A stretch of DNA of 64,000 nt from a virus: positions 270,373 to 334,372 of IMG/VR virus record IMGVR_UViG_3300027899_000001; one strand, given 5' to 3'. Numbering within the stretch: the stretch's first letter is position 1; each line of letters opens with the position of its first letter. The notes under the pieces were generated by a model. That model did not search any database. It had not been told where the DNA came from and was given only the letters and a program-made list of their open reading frames with translations. The position numbers and the translations under genes were made by a program. Positions 43,283 through 51,992 of this stretch are shown in pieces.

Positions 43283-44706
43283 AAATCTAGATTTCCTTTT
43301 TGTTGATGAACGTTAGTATTCCTTTCCCTTTTAATTTTTCCCCAGCTTTTAGTTTTATTAAATACATATTGAAAATTTCCTTTCACTGCAAAGAATGCAA
43401 CCATGAAATAAAGGAAAGACTCGATTATAGAAACAAGTATTAAATTAAATACATCAACTTTTCTTCTATATTTATGAAATGTTAACTCTTCATAAAGAAC
43501 TGCCCAAGTTGACAAGAATATAGAAAAGGAGTAAATAAATCCTGTTAATATCAAGAAAAATGGCCAATTAATTGCTGAAGTTGCAATAAGATATACAGTA
43601 AATAACATTCCTATTAAAGCAAGTAAAGGAGCAATAAATTCAAATATAAGCCAAAAAGGATATCCTATTAAACCAAGTTTACCATATTTTGGATTAAATA
43701 ACATTTTACGATAATTTATTAAACAATCCATTAATCCTCTTGACCAACGAGATCTTTGATTACCAAGAGATTTAATATCTGATGGAACTTGAGTCCAACA
43801 AAGAGGATCAGGAATATAAGTGACAGTATATTTGTGTTTATGTTCAGCCATGTAAGCTCTCATTTTAAGAACCATATCCATATCTTCACCCACAGATTTA
43901 ACATCAAATCCACCACAGGCAACCATAGTCTTTCTATCAAACATACCCATAGCTCCTGATATAAGCATTAATCCATCAAGTTCGCTCCAAGCCATACGAC
44001 CAAGAAGAAAGGCACGGGTATATTCTAATACTTGTAATTTAGGAAGTAATTTATTAGGAAGATTTATTTTTACAACACGTCCTTTTTCTACTTCACAAGA
44101 ATTTAAGATACGAATAACTCCTCCTGTTCCAATTACTTTACTATCTTTTTCTTCAAGGAAAGGTTTCACAAGTTTTACAATAGAGTCGGGTTCTATAATA
44201 GAGTCAGCATCTATAGTAATAACTAAATCATTTTTACACACGTTTAATGCTGCATTAAGAGCATCAGATTTACTTCCAGCATTTTCTTTATCAATAACCA
44301 TTATACGTTTATATTCAGGTAATGCTGATTTGTATATTCCTCGTATTCTTCCACAAGGAATAAGATAATCAAAATAATACTCAACTTTTTCAAGTTCAAA
44401 TGTATTTTTCATAAGTTCAAATGTTTTATCACTTGAACCATCATTAACTATAATTGCGTCAAAATTAACGTAATGTAATCCTATAAGAGTTTTAACATTA
44501 TCTACAATTGTTTTTTCTTCATTATACGCTGGTATTATTATAGATACAGGCGGAGATAACGGAGAAGTTGCAACATCACCATAATCTACATAACTATTCT
44601 TTCTTGTATATCTTCGTAAAGAAGTTGAAGAATATATTCCAAGAAAAATATAGGCTATGAAGATAACTAAAGTAAAAAAGAAAATAAAATTTACTAAGAA
44701 TATCAT
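43279..44706 (-). CDS. Processive GT2 polysaccharide synthase (PgaC/BcsA-like)
   Basis: 475 residues. N-terminal transmembrane helix (residues 2-25). The GT2 catalytic domain has PVSIIIPAYNEEKTI, VNDGSSD (D1), LVITIDADSI (DxD), VGEDMDM (catalytic ED) and NQRSRWSRG (QxxRW of processive enzymes). Four or so C-terminal helices follow. Such enzymes polymerise and extrude a polysaccharide across the inner membrane. Downstream of the HEAT and YaiO-like genes it completes an export-type module. Confidence 0.9.
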   Translation of the reverse strand: MIFLVNFIFFFTLVIFIAYIFLGIYSSTSLRRYTRKNSYVDYGDVATSPLSPPVSIIIPAYNEEKTIVDNVKTLIGLHYVNFDAIIVNDGSSDKTFELMKNTFELEKVEYYFDYLIPCGRIRGIYKSALPEYKRIMVIDKENAGSKSDALNAALNVCKNDLVITIDADSIIEPDSIVKLVKPFLEEKDSKVIGTGGVIRILNSCEVEKGRVVKINLPNKLLPKLQVLEYTRAFLLGRMAWSELDGLMLISGAMGMFDRKTMVACGGFDVKSVGEDMDMVLKMRAYMAEHKHKYTVTYIPDPLCWTQVPSDIKSLGNQRSRWSRGLMDCLINYRKMLFNPKYGKLGLIGYPFWLIFEFIAPLLALIGMLFTVYLIATSAINWPFFLILTGFIYSFSIFLSTWAVLYEELTFHKYRRKVDVFNLILVSIIESFLYFMVAFFAVKGNFQYVFNKTKSWGKIKRERNTNVHQQKGNLDL

Positions 44707-44716
44707 GATTTTTATT

Positions 44717-45982
44717 TTAAATTATTCTATGATCTAATACATGTTTTACAATAATGTTATAGTCTTTATAATCAGAGACTAACATCTTTTTAAGAGCGGC
44801 TTCACCTGCATCTCCACAATTATGAATTGCTTTGGCAGCTTCAATTTGTAAATCTGCAGAATCTTCTTTATCAAGAGCAATTTGTAAAAATCTAATAAAT
44901 TTAGGTTCTCCTGATTTACCAATAGATCTAAGTATTTCTAGTTGATTTTCTGGAGTTTCGGCGTGATATCGTGTTTTTACATGTTTAAGACTATCTACAA
45001 GTTTTAGATCACCTATAACCTGAATAGTTAATTTTCTTACTGCTTCATCTGAATGATATAAAAGATTTTCAAGTTTCTTAAAATTCCAAACCTGTTTGTA
45101 TTCTCTTATCATACGTAAACAAAACATACATACAGAAGTATTTTCTAATAAAACCCATTTTCCAAAATCAGGAGGTTTAACATCTCTTTCAACCATAACT
45201 TGATGAAGAGTTATTTGTTCCCATAAAGAAAATTGAGTTTTTAGTTTTCCTAAAAACTCAAATGGATTTGCATTTTTATCTTCTTTTGATAAATCAACTA
45301 ATGCAATTTGTGCTTCTATTCGAACTAGATCATTTTTAGAATTAATACATCTATAAAGGTGTTTATTCTCTGATGTAATATTCATTGCATATAATTCCTT
45401 AAATCCTTTTATTTTTTTATGCCAATGTCTACTATGAATTTTTCTAATTGTATTTTTATGAAGATTTAATTCACGATAAAGTCTTTGTAATCTTTCATTA
45501 TTTAATAAAGTAAGACTAAGATTAAGATCACAAAACATATCAATTAATAATTGACGTTTATATCTACTCTTAGCATTTTCTTTAAAATAATCTACATATA
45601 TTTTAAGTGTATAAAAATCATCTAATTTGCTACTCATATTAATAAGATAGTCCATAAGTTTCTTTTGATACAAAGGAAGCATCTTATCTCGTATTTTTTG
45701 ACGTCTTTCAAGTTTTTTTCTATTTCCAAATATAAAAATAGAAAGAAACATCATTATTGATAACGTAACAATAATAGATCCTACAAGAAAATCTACTATT
45801 CTAATCGAATGATTAAAAATATTAATCTGGTACACCCATAGATTATAACTTTGGTTGGTTGCAGCTGCTTGAAATCCAAATCCCAAAATTAATAATACTA
45901 TTAATAATACAAAAACTCCAATAATTTTTTTCATCTTAAATAATAAGTTAATGAGATTGCGCCAGTATATCGATTTCTCCAC
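44717..45982 (-). CDS. Membrane-anchored HEAT-repeat protein
   Basis: 421 residues. Two transmembrane helices (about 18-36 and 62-88), then a cytoplasmic helical domain. From ~290 it has HEAT repeats (KLENLLYHSDEAVRKLTIQVIGDLKLVDSLKHV, NQLEILRSIGKSGEPKFIRFLQIALDKEDSADLQIEAAKAIHNCGDAGE). Its start overlaps the upstream barrel gene by 52 nt. In Bacteroidota similar proteins sit beside GT2 synthases and YaiO barrels and probably act as a scaffold or regulator. Confidence 0.8.
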   Translation of the reverse strand: MEKSIYWRNLINLLFKMKKIIGVFVLLIVLLILGFGFQAAATNQSYNLWVYQINIFNHSIRIVDFLVGSIIVTLSIMMFLSIFIFGNRKKLERRQKIRDKMLPLYQKKLMDYLINMSSKLDDFYTLKIYVDYFKENAKSRYKRQLLIDMFCDLNLSLTLLNNERLQRLYRELNLHKNTIRKIHSRHWHKKIKGFKELYAMNITSENKHLYRCINSKNDLVRIEAQIALVDLSKEDKNANPFEFLGKLKTQFSLWEQITLHQVMVERDVKPPDFGKWVLLENTSVCMFCLRMIREYKQVWNFKKLENLLYHSDEAVRKLTIQVIGDLKLVDSLKHVKTRYHAETPENQLEILRSIGKSGEPKFIRFLQIALDKEDSADLQIEAAKAIHNCGDAGEAALKKMLVSDYKDYNIIVKHVLDHRII

Positions 45983-46725
45983 ATATCTGTATAATATTCT
46001 TCATATGAATATCCAACGCCAGCTCTTAGTTGTAATGTATTTAATTTATTGATATATGTAGTTACGTTTACACGTATTGTATGAGCAGTTAATACTGAGG
46101 TGTTAATCCAGGGTTCATCCTGTGCTGCACCAGTCATTAAAGATAATTGGACATAGTTAACATCCTTCCAAAAATATCTTCCATTTAATTGATACGCGAG
46201 TCGAGCATCGGGATCTTTTAAATATACATAAGTTTCTCCTTCAACCCAAAATCTGCCCGTATATTTTTCCAATCCACCTGTAATTGTAAATAAATTTTTA
46301 TCATAATAGTAATATCGTAAGCCTCCAGATGCAAGAAATCCTTTTCCTAATTGTTGCCATACTCTACCTATAGCTCTATGTTCTGGAAAATTAGGACCAG
46401 TTGAATATGCATAATTTAACCAAAGATTTGTAGTTTTAGTTAATTTATGATAAAAATCAAACTCGAATTGAATTTGAATTGGAATAGGAGTCATATCTCT
46501 CGTTATAGAATCAGGAACATATAACTGACCTATATTAAAAGACTGAAAATACGCGCCATTAAATCCTTTATATCCACCGCCTATAGTGTAAATATTAAAG
46601 GCTCTTTCATCAGGTTGATAAAATATGTCTGTATTAAATCCACTAATTAAAGCGCCTGCACCTTCATTTTGTGCAAAAGTTTTAATAGATATAAACAATA
46701 AAATTAAAAAACATAATTTTTTCAT
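45931..46725 (-). CDS. YaiO-family outer-membrane beta-barrel protein
   Basis: 264 residues with signal peptide (KKLCFLILLFISIKTFAQ, cut before NEGAG). It consists of alternating amphipathic strands (GAYFQSFNIGQLYVPD, NLWLNYAYSTGP, FWVEGETYVYLK, NVTTYINKLNTLQLRAGVGYSYEEYYTD) ending in a C-terminal Arg after an aromatic strand. YaiO-type barrels accompany polysaccharide synthases and are presumed to let polymer or ions cross the outer membrane. First gene of the operon, behind the promoter at 46750. Confidence 0.8.
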   Translation of the reverse strand: MKKLCFLILLFISIKTFAQNEGAGALISGFNTDIFYQPDERAFNIYTIGGGYKGFNGAYFQSFNIGQLYVPDSITRDMTPIPIQIQFEFDFYHKLTKTTNLWLNYAYSTGPNFPEHRAIGRVWQQLGKGFLASGGLRYYYYDKNLFTITGGLEKYTGRFWVEGETYVYLKDPDARLAYQLNGRYFWKDVNYVQLSLMTGAAQDEPWINTSVLTAHTIRVNVTTYINKLNTLQLRAGVGYSYEEYYTDMWRNRYTGAISLTYYLR

Positions 46726-46749
46726 GTTCTGTGTATTTGTTAATAAAGA

Positions 46750-46779
46750 GCAAATATAATAAAAAAATTTGACAAATAA
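46750..46779 (-). promoter_or_regulatory. Putative promoter of the polysaccharide operon
   Basis: On the minus strand TTTGTCAAAT then ATTATATTTGC ending 24 nt before the YaiO-like start. TATATTTG is an exact TAnnTTTG box. Confidence 0.6.
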
Positions 46780-46789
46780 AAATATATTG

Positions 46790-46897
46790 TCATTTATTTA
46801 CAACTTCTCCGCATTTTGGACATATCTTTGTATCTTGTTTATTAACAAAGAAAATTACTTCTCCACATGTTGGACATATTTTTGTATCTTTATCCAT
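46790..46897 (-). CDS. Tandem zinc-ribbon microprotein
   Basis: 35 residues consisting of two copies of DTKICPxCGEV joined by a hydrophobic linker (IFFVNKQ). The four CPxCG cysteine pairs would bind one zinc. Its start overlaps the upstream frame by 8 nt. Function unknown. Confidence 0.6.
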   Translation of the reverse strand: MDKDTKICPTCGEVIFFVNKQDTKICPKCGEVVNK

Positions 46898-47135
46898 GTT
46901 CAATATTCCATTTATGATTTCTTTCTACACTATAAAAAATACAATTAGATATAATTACATTTTTACAGCCTTCTTCTAAATGTATACCTGAATCTCCATA
47001 ATATTTAAATTCACATTTTTCTATAGAAACATTAGAATTTGATACATGATGTTTTCTATAGAATATAAATGTCTTGTTTAATATTTGTGGAGTATCAGAA
47101 TTTACTAATACATCAAATAAATCATCGTCAGTCAT
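46890..47135 (-). CDS. Small beta-helix-like protein
   Basis: 81 residues. Its middle (NSNVSIEKCEFKYYGDSGIHLEEGCKNVIISNCIFYSV) shows the N-V-x-I-x-x-C-x-F rhythm of a right-handed parallel beta-helix, but is far too short for an enzyme. It could be a fragment or a small cap. Two nt separate it from the kinase gene. Confidence 0.55.
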   Translation of the reverse strand: MTDDDLFDVLVNSDTPQILNKTFIFYRKHHVSNSNVSIEKCEFKYYGDSGIHLEEGCKNVIISNCIFYSVERNHKWNIEHG

Positions 47136-47137
47136 TA

Positions 47138-47635
47138 TTAAAAAATATTCATTGATACACTACTTATTTCTAAATCAAAATCTTTAAAATCTCTAAATTT
47201 TTCAGCATCAATTTTAGATCTTTCTATTATTTTTTTATCATTCCATCCTCTTTTTTCCATTCGAGGTATTCTTACTTTATATAAGGGTGTATTGACAAAA
47301 ATAATTAAACATTCTGGACGATGTATAGGAAGTATTTTACTTATTCCATCTGTTTCCATAATAAAGATATCAGCATTTTCCCACTCAAATAAACCTGTTC
47401 CATAGTAATTATCACCATACTGAACCCATTCATAAAATAAATTATCTGTTATTCTTACTTTAAATTCATCTTTAGATATAAAATTATAATCAACTCCATC
47501 TGCTTCGCCTTCTCTTGGAGATCTTGATGTATACGATACATCTCCCTTAAATCCTTTGTCTACAAATTTTTGACGAATATAATTTTTTCCTGCTGCACTT
47601 GGGCCAACTAAAATAATTCTTTTATGTTTATTCAT
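47138..47635 (-). CDS. gmk: Guanylate-kinase-like P-loop protein
   Basis: 165 residues. IILVGPSAAGKNYIRQKF is the P-loop (GPSAAGK), and VSYTSRSPREGEADGVDYNFISKDEF is the GMP-binding block of guanylate kinases (TSRxPRxGExxGxDYxF). Shorter than cellular Gmk (~200), with the lid region abbreviated. It would phosphorylate GMP/dGMP for phage DNA synthesis. Confidence 0.85.
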   Translation of the reverse strand: MNKHKRIILVGPSAAGKNYIRQKFVDKGFKGDVSYTSRSPREGEADGVDYNFISKDEFKVRITDNLFYEWVQYGDNYYGTGLFEWENADIFIMETDGISKILPIHRPECLIIFVNTPLYKVRIPRMEKRGWNDKKIIERSKIDAEKFRDFKDFDLEISSVSMNIF

Positions 47636-47681
47636 ATATGTTTAATTATTATATAAATGTAATATGTAATTGTTTTATTAT

Positions 47682-50213
47682 TTACCTTAAAAATGTAACA
47701 TCGCCAACTTTTTCGAAGTAATCACCATTTATGTATCTTCCTGAGGCTCTCCATACATAAACTCCTTGAGGCGCAAGATTTCCATCTTCAAAATATCCAT
47801 CCCAGCCTTTCATTAAATCTCTACTTTCATAGATAAGAACTCCCCATCTATTAAATATTTGAAGATAATATTCTATGACATTTTCAAAATGAGGTCTAAA
47901 AACATAATCCATTTCTGAATATACTCCTTCTTGCCATTGTCCACCAGTTGGTCCTGAACCATTCCATTTAAAAGCATTTGGAAATTTTATAGTTCCTCCT
48001 GACCATTTAACAGTTATGGGTAAATTACTTAATACATTATCACTGCATCCGTAATCATTTTTTGCATATAATGTAACCCAGTAAGAACCTTCATTCTCAT
48101 ATTTATGCCAAGGATTTATATCATAACTTAATTCGGTTCCATCTCCAAAATCCCATGCATAATAATCTGCGTACTGAGAATAATTATAAAATGTAACTAT
48201 TTGAGTATTACTATAAATATCTTTAGGATAATAATCAAATGATGCAATAGGACTTTGAAATACAGTAACCATTCCTTGGTGAAAAGAAGATCCTGCAATA
48301 TTATATACAGTTAATCTTACAATATAAGAACCTGGAAGATTATAAGTATGTACAGGATTAAATTCATTAGAATAAGATCTATCTCCAAAATCCCATAAAT
48401 ATGATTCTCCATATACACTTAAATTTCTAAATGTAACTACCATTGGATTACATCCTACAGTATCTGGAGCAAAATAAGCTAAAGGAACAGGAGGCAATAC
48501 AACTTGAATATGAATAGTATCAAATGTCGTGCATCCCCATTGATCAGGAGGAATAGTATATGTAACTACATGTTCTCCTATATCTGCAATTTTTGGATCA
48601 AAGGTGGAGCCCACAACTCCTATTCCACTCCAAATTCCGCCTTCAGGTGTTGCATGTAATACTACAGATGGTCTATTAAGAAAAATAGTTCCGACTTGTT
48701 GTATTTCTATATTAGGAATAGGCATTACAGTTACAATAGTGCTATCTACATCTTGGCAATCTGTATTTACAATATTATAGACTATTAAATGATCTCCAGG
48801 ACCTGTAATTTCTGGATGAAATACATTTCCAATCATTCCTAATCCTGTCCAAATTCCACCTAAATCATGTGTATTTACTGTAATAGGCGTACTATTCACA
48901 CATAAAGTATCTACAGGAGTTATCGTTGCATTCGGAGTTGCTACAGTTATAGTTGTTGTATCACTATTACTACATCCACTTACATTTATACTATAAATAA
49001 TTCTATGATTTCCCGATCCCGCCAAAATAGGATCAAATACATTTCCTACAACTCCTGCTCCTATCCATGTGCCTCCTGGATCATGTGCTACTAAAGTAAC
49101 AGGCGCATCAGAAGAACATACTATACTTGGTGCAGATATCGTTGGATCAGGAATTGGCGATACTCTTATATATGTTGTATCACTATCACTGCATCCTTCT
49201 CCACTTGTTATTGTATGTATAATTCTATGATTTCCTGGGCCTGCAACTGTAGGATTAAAAATATTTCCCGAAACTCCGGGTCCTGACCATTCTCCATTTG
49301 GAGACACACTTGTTAAAGTTACAGGATTTGCATTTGAACACATCGAATCAACAGGATTGATTGCTGCATCGGGATAAGGAACTATTAATATAATAGCAGT
49401 TGTAACCACTGGAGGAAAATCTCCATTTACTTTATCTCTTGGTTGTCCGGGAATACTTGGGTCATCATAAGGATTACAATAATTCCAGTTTCGTAATGTT
49501 ACTTGAAAATATTGTCCAACTAATTTATCATTAGCTACATTCATTACATCTGAATAAACACCCGATCCTGTAACAGGACCAGGAAGAGTAATTATGCGAG
49601 CTGTATCTGGATACATTGTAGAATGTCCATCTATTGTAACAGGAATTCCTGTCATAGTTATATCAGTTCCATAAATCCATTGTATCCATCTTGTATTAAT
49701 ATTTGGATTATCTCTTTCTTGAGGTGGAACACAATTAAATAAAGTTAAATCTTGAAATCTAACATCTGCTCCATTTCCAAAGCATATTGGATAAACAGTA
49801 GGATCAATATGCATACGTCCACCATTATGATTATCATCATCCCATACAGTTACTATTTGTTCTTGTGCTGAAGAAGTGCAAAGAACACCATTAACTCTAA
49901 GCATCGCTTGAGGATGATAATTACAAACATCTCCAGCTGACGTATAGGTATTAGTTGCCGTTGCTTGAAAAATACCAGGACCTACCATAACTGCTGGAAC
50001 ATCTACAACAGTACCATTATTCCAATCAAATTGAATACTTACAGGCGTACCAGCATCATTAACTCCAGTATAACTTACATTCCAAACTGCTATAACAGGA
50101 GAACATAATTTATCTGGAGTAATATTATTAGCTTTAGAAAATATTGTACAAGTTTGCCCAAAAATATTAAGCGAAAGAAATGATAAAATTAAATATAGAA
50201 ACCATTTTTTCAT
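47682..50213 (-). CDS. T9SS type-B cargo: Ig-like/PKD repeat surface protein
   Basis: 843 residues. Signal peptide (LYLILSFLSLNIFG/QTC). After ~260 residues of PKD-like N-terminal domain there are four ~70-residue repeats (~280-575) of the form GxWxGxGVxGNxFxPxxAGxGNHxIxYxI...GCxxxDTxxI. Next come two PKD domains (YLWDFGDRSYSNEFNPVHTYNLPGSYIVRLTV; YAWDFGDGTELSYDINPWHKY). The C-terminal ~95 residues (TIKFPNAFKWNG...YYLQIFNRWGVLIYESRDLMKGWDGYFEDGNLAPQGVYVW) match the gliding-motility CHU_C domain, the T9SS type-B signal. Expected to be exported to the cell surface through the host T9SS. Confidence 0.88.
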   Translation of the reverse strand: MKKWFLYLILSFLSLNIFGQTCTIFSKANNITPDKLCSPVIAVWNVSYTGVNDAGTPVSIQFDWNNGTVVDVPAVMVGPGIFQATATNTYTSAGDVCNYHPQAMLRVNGVLCTSSAQEQIVTVWDDDNHNGGRMHIDPTVYPICFGNGADVRFQDLTLFNCVPPQERDNPNINTRWIQWIYGTDITMTGIPVTIDGHSTMYPDTARIITLPGPVTGSGVYSDVMNVANDKLVGQYFQVTLRNWNYCNPYDDPSIPGQPRDKVNGDFPPVVTTAIILIVPYPDAAINPVDSMCSNANPVTLTSVSPNGEWSGPGVSGNIFNPTVAGPGNHRIIHTITSGEGCSDSDTTYIRVSPIPDPTISAPSIVCSSDAPVTLVAHDPGGTWIGAGVVGNVFDPILAGSGNHRIIYSINVSGCSNSDTTTITVATPNATITPVDTLCVNSTPITVNTHDLGGIWTGLGMIGNVFHPEITGPGDHLIVYNIVNTDCQDVDSTIVTVMPIPNIEIQQVGTIFLNRPSVVLHATPEGGIWSGIGVVGSTFDPKIADIGEHVVTYTIPPDQWGCTTFDTIHIQVVLPPVPLAYFAPDTVGCNPMVVTFRNLSVYGESYLWDFGDRSYSNEFNPVHTYNLPGSYIVRLTVYNIAGSSFHQGMVTVFQSPIASFDYYPKDIYSNTQIVTFYNYSQYADYYAWDFGDGTELSYDINPWHKYENEGSYWVTLYAKNDYGCSDNVLSNLPITVKWSGGTIKFPNAFKWNGSGPTGGQWQEGVYSEMDYVFRPHFENVIEYYLQIFNRWGVLIYESRDLMKGWDGYFEDGNLAPQGVYVWRASGRYINGDYFEKVGDVTFLR

Positions 50214-50413
50214 TAAATTTCTTTAAACTTTGTCATTTGAATAGGCTTAAGACCATCAAAGCGAATTGTATATTCATACCATGCTGGATGCATTCCACGA
50301 ATTCTATCAGTAAGTTCTTCAGCTTTATATGCTTTTTTCCAAACTTCACTATCATTAATATGAGAATTCATTTGTTTATCAAATGTGGGGCTAATTACCT
50401 TTTCGTCTGTCAT
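50213..50413 (-). CDS. Hypothetical 66-residue protein
   Basis: MTDEKVISPTFDKQMNSHIND..., ending with YTIRFDGLKPIQMTKFKEI. It overlaps the start of the T9SS cargo gene by one base, so it is probably translated with it. No motif. Confidence 0.55.
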   Translation of the reverse strand: MTDEKVISPTFDKQMNSHINDSEVWKKAYKAEELTDRIRGMHPAWYEYTIRFDGLKPIQMTKFKEI

Positions 50414-50417
50414 GTTT

Positions 50418-50705
50418 CTATTGTTTTAAATGAATGATATTTTCTATTTTTTGTTTTAGAGTTATTTCGTGTCTATCTTTTCTTATGTAATTATTCCAAA
50501 TGTATATTGATATTGTGAATACAAATACTGTCACAATAAATACTTTAATAAGATACGGAACAATGCTAATAAGTTTCTTAAATTTTTGAGTAAGTTTTAA
50601 AAAGAAATGATCACTATGATAAATACTTGGATCACATTTATTAAATTTATATTTATTATCTTTAATAAAAGTTTCAATATTTTCTTCTGTCCATTCCATA
50701 ATCAA
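50418..50705 (-). CDS. Small single-pass membrane protein
   Basis: 95 residues with one strong transmembrane helix (IVPYLIKVFIVTVFVFTISIYIW) and a helical tail (KDRHEITLKQKIENIIHL). First gene of a run leading into the T9SS cargo. Function unknown. Confidence 0.6.
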   Translation of the reverse strand: MIMEWTEENIETFIKDNKYKFNKCDPSIYHSDHFFLKLTQKFKKLISIVPYLIKVFIVTVFVFTISIYIWNNYIRKDRHEITLKQKIENIIHLKQ

Positions 50706-50715
50706 TCTTTATAGT

Positions 50716-50725
50716 ACAAATATAA
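50716..50725 (-). promoter_or_regulatory. Putative promoter element TTATATTTGT
   Basis: Minus-strand TTATATTTGT ends about 10 nt before the ATG at 50705. It is the same -7-like box as elsewhere; the upstream half is weaker. Confidence 0.45.
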
Positions 50726-50793
50726 TTAAAATATATGAATAAATCATTAAAATGTTGTTAAAAAATTGTTAATGACTATTATATTATATTTAT

Positions 50794-50910
50794 TCATCCT
50801 GTAATTCCAAAGGCTTTAAGAAAATATAAAACACCGGCAATAATTAGTATAATTACTATTATGCCAAATAATTTAAAGCATCCGCCTAAACAAGAACATC
50901 CACTTTCCAT
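50794..50910 (-). CDS. Cys-rich membrane microprotein
   Basis: 38 residues, MESGCSCLGGCFKLFG followed by one transmembrane helix (IIVIILIIAGVLYFL). The CxC-GG-C head could be a metal site or palmitoyl-like anchor. It lies beside the first tRNA of the array. Confidence 0.55.
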   Translation of the reverse strand: MESGCSCLGGCFKLFGIIVIILIIAGVLYFLKAFGITG

Positions 50911-50930
50911 ATAATATAGTTTTAATTTGA

Positions 50931-51003
50931 GGCCACAATCGGGATCGAACCGACTTCTCTGCGTTACGAAGGCAGAATCCTATGCCATCTAGACGATGCG
51001 GCC
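50931..51003 (-). tRNA. tRNA-Thr(CGT)
   Basis: 73 nt. Acceptor GGCCGCA/TGTGGCC, anticodon stem TCTGC/GCAGA with a C-C mismatch next to loop TTCGTAA (CGT), T-loop TTCGATC. No encoded CCA. Confidence 0.85.
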
Positions 51004-51012
51004 ATTTTTCGG

Positions 51013-51071
51013 ACGGGGCCCGCCTCCCATTTAGGTGCCACGATTTTCGTGTCTTTAATAACCTGCCCCGT
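51013..51071 (-). ncRNA. Unassigned tRNA-sized structured RNA A
   Basis: A perfect 7-bp closing helix (ACGGGGC/GCCCCGT on the minus strand) encloses a CACGA/TCGTG hairpin and a CCT/AGG hairpin; AGGT/ACCT can form a further helix. It is GC-rich against an AT-rich background and placed exactly between tRNA-Thr and tRNA-Ser. There is no T-loop, so it is not a normal tRNA. Function unknown. Confidence 0.4.
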
Positions 51072-51079
51072 ATCGGCGC

Positions 51080-51161
51080 GGAGAGCAGAGTACTCGAAAC
51101 TCAGTCCTTGTAGACCCACTCGCTTTCCAGACGGTGGCAGACCCTATCTGCGTTACTCTCC
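51080..51161 (-). tRNA. tRNA-Ser(GGA)
   Basis: 82 nt, class II. Acceptor GGAGAGT/GCTCTCC, D-stem GCAG/CTGC, anticodon loop CTGGAAA (GGA) on a stem with a bulged A, a variable arm GTC/GAC, and T-loop TTCGAGT on a 4-bp stem. Structure somewhat degenerate. Confidence 0.7.
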
Positions 51162-51165
51162 ATAA

Positions 51166-51230
51166 TCTCTCAGTGTATACATCGTTTCAGTAATACACTC
51201 ATCAATATTGTTCCAATTGATGTTGAGAGA
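51166..51230 (-). ncRNA. Unassigned tRNA-sized structured RNA B
   Basis: A perfect 7-bp closing helix (TCTCTCA/TGAGAGA) with two strong hairpins: CATCAAT/ATTGATG (7 bp, 9-nt loop) and GTGTAT/ATACAC (14-nt loop), a clean three-way junction. It fills the gap between two tRNA-Ser genes. No T-loop or anticodon-like loop; function unknown. Confidence 0.45.
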
Positions 51231-51237
51231 AGTTTGC

Positions 51238-51321
51238 GGAGAGAGCGGGTAACGATCCCGCTTGAGTATTGCCCCAGCCTCAGTTTAGCAAACTGGCCTA
51301 TTACCTTCCTAGCCTCTCTCC
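51238..51321 (-). tRNA. tRNA-Ser(GCT)
   Basis: 84 nt, class II. Acceptor GGAGAGA/TCTCTCC, anticodon stem CAGT/ACTG with loop TTGCTAA (GCT), long variable arm. The T-arm GCGGG/CCCGC has an unusual loop (ATCGTTA rather than TTCRANN). Confidence 0.82.
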
Positions 51322-51325
51322 AATT

Positions 51326-51595
51326 TTATCTTAGAAGATTCTTAATTATCATTGTTTTTGAATCTTCTAAAACTTTTTTAGTAAGTTTTATTACTTCATC
51401 AGCTTCTCCTTGTGATTCTTTAAGAAGTTGTTTATATTTTTCTACAGATTCATTTAAAAAAGTAATGTAATTATTTTTAACTTTATCAAGTTCATCCATA
51501 GCTTTTATTTTATCTCTAAGAGCTTCAATCAATTCATCTTTTCTTTTGAATTCTGCCAAAAGGCTTTGTGTTAAATCATTGTTTGTCGAACTCAT
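51326..51595 (-). CDS. Hypothetical coiled-coil protein
   Basis: 89 residues, continuous coiled coil (LLAEFKRKDELIEALRDKIKAMDELDKVKNNYITFLNESVEKYKQLLKE). It starts MSSTNNDLTQS. Lies between tRNA-Ser genes. Function unknown. Confidence 0.6.
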   Translation of the reverse strand: MSSTNNDLTQSLLAEFKRKDELIEALRDKIKAMDELDKVKNNYITFLNESVEKYKQLLKESQGEADEVIKLTKKVLEDSKTMIIKNLLR

Positions 51596-51618
51596 TGTAT
51601 CATATATTAAATGTTTGC

Positions 51619-51707
51619 GGAGTATAAAGGAATCGAACCCTCGGCGAACTACTGAACGCCGGCCTAGTTTTCGAGACTAGTTGTGCACCCATTGCACTCT
51701 ACACTCC
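51619..51707 (-). tRNA. tRNA-Ser(CGA)
   Basis: 89 nt, class II. Acceptor GGAGTGT/ATACTCC, anticodon stem CTAGT/ACTAG with loop CTCGAAA (CGA), long variable arm, T-loop TTCGATT. Confidence 0.92.
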
Positions 51708-51967
51708 TAAATTTTCTTTAAAGGAAAATGAATTAAAATTTTATCTTCATCCACTTCATTTAAAGATTTTTCATCTTTATCTTCCTCATCGATTACATAT
51801 GCATTGCTATAAGCAAATTTTATGTATTCCATAGAGTTTTCATATGTTTTTCCTTTCTTCTCTAAAAAGTCAAACATATCGGATATCATTGCTTCACTAC
51901 TTTTGTAACTTACAATTTCAAGAGTAACTCTACCCACTAAATTTTTTTCATCTACAAATATTCTCAT
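51707..51967 (-). CDS. Hypothetical 86-residue protein
   Basis: MRIFVDEKNLVGRVTLEIVSYKSSEAMISDMFDFLEKKGKTYENSMEYIKFAYSNAY and an acidic tail ending HFPLKKI. Mixed alpha/beta. Its stop abuts the tRNA-Ser(CGA) gene. No family recognised. Confidence 0.6.
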   Translation of the reverse strand: MRIFVDEKNLVGRVTLEIVSYKSSEAMISDMFDFLEKKGKTYENSMEYIKFAYSNAYVIDEEDKDEKSLNEVDEDKILIHFPLKKI

Positions 51968-51992
51968 ATTCTTATATTAAAAAAGTTTTGGC

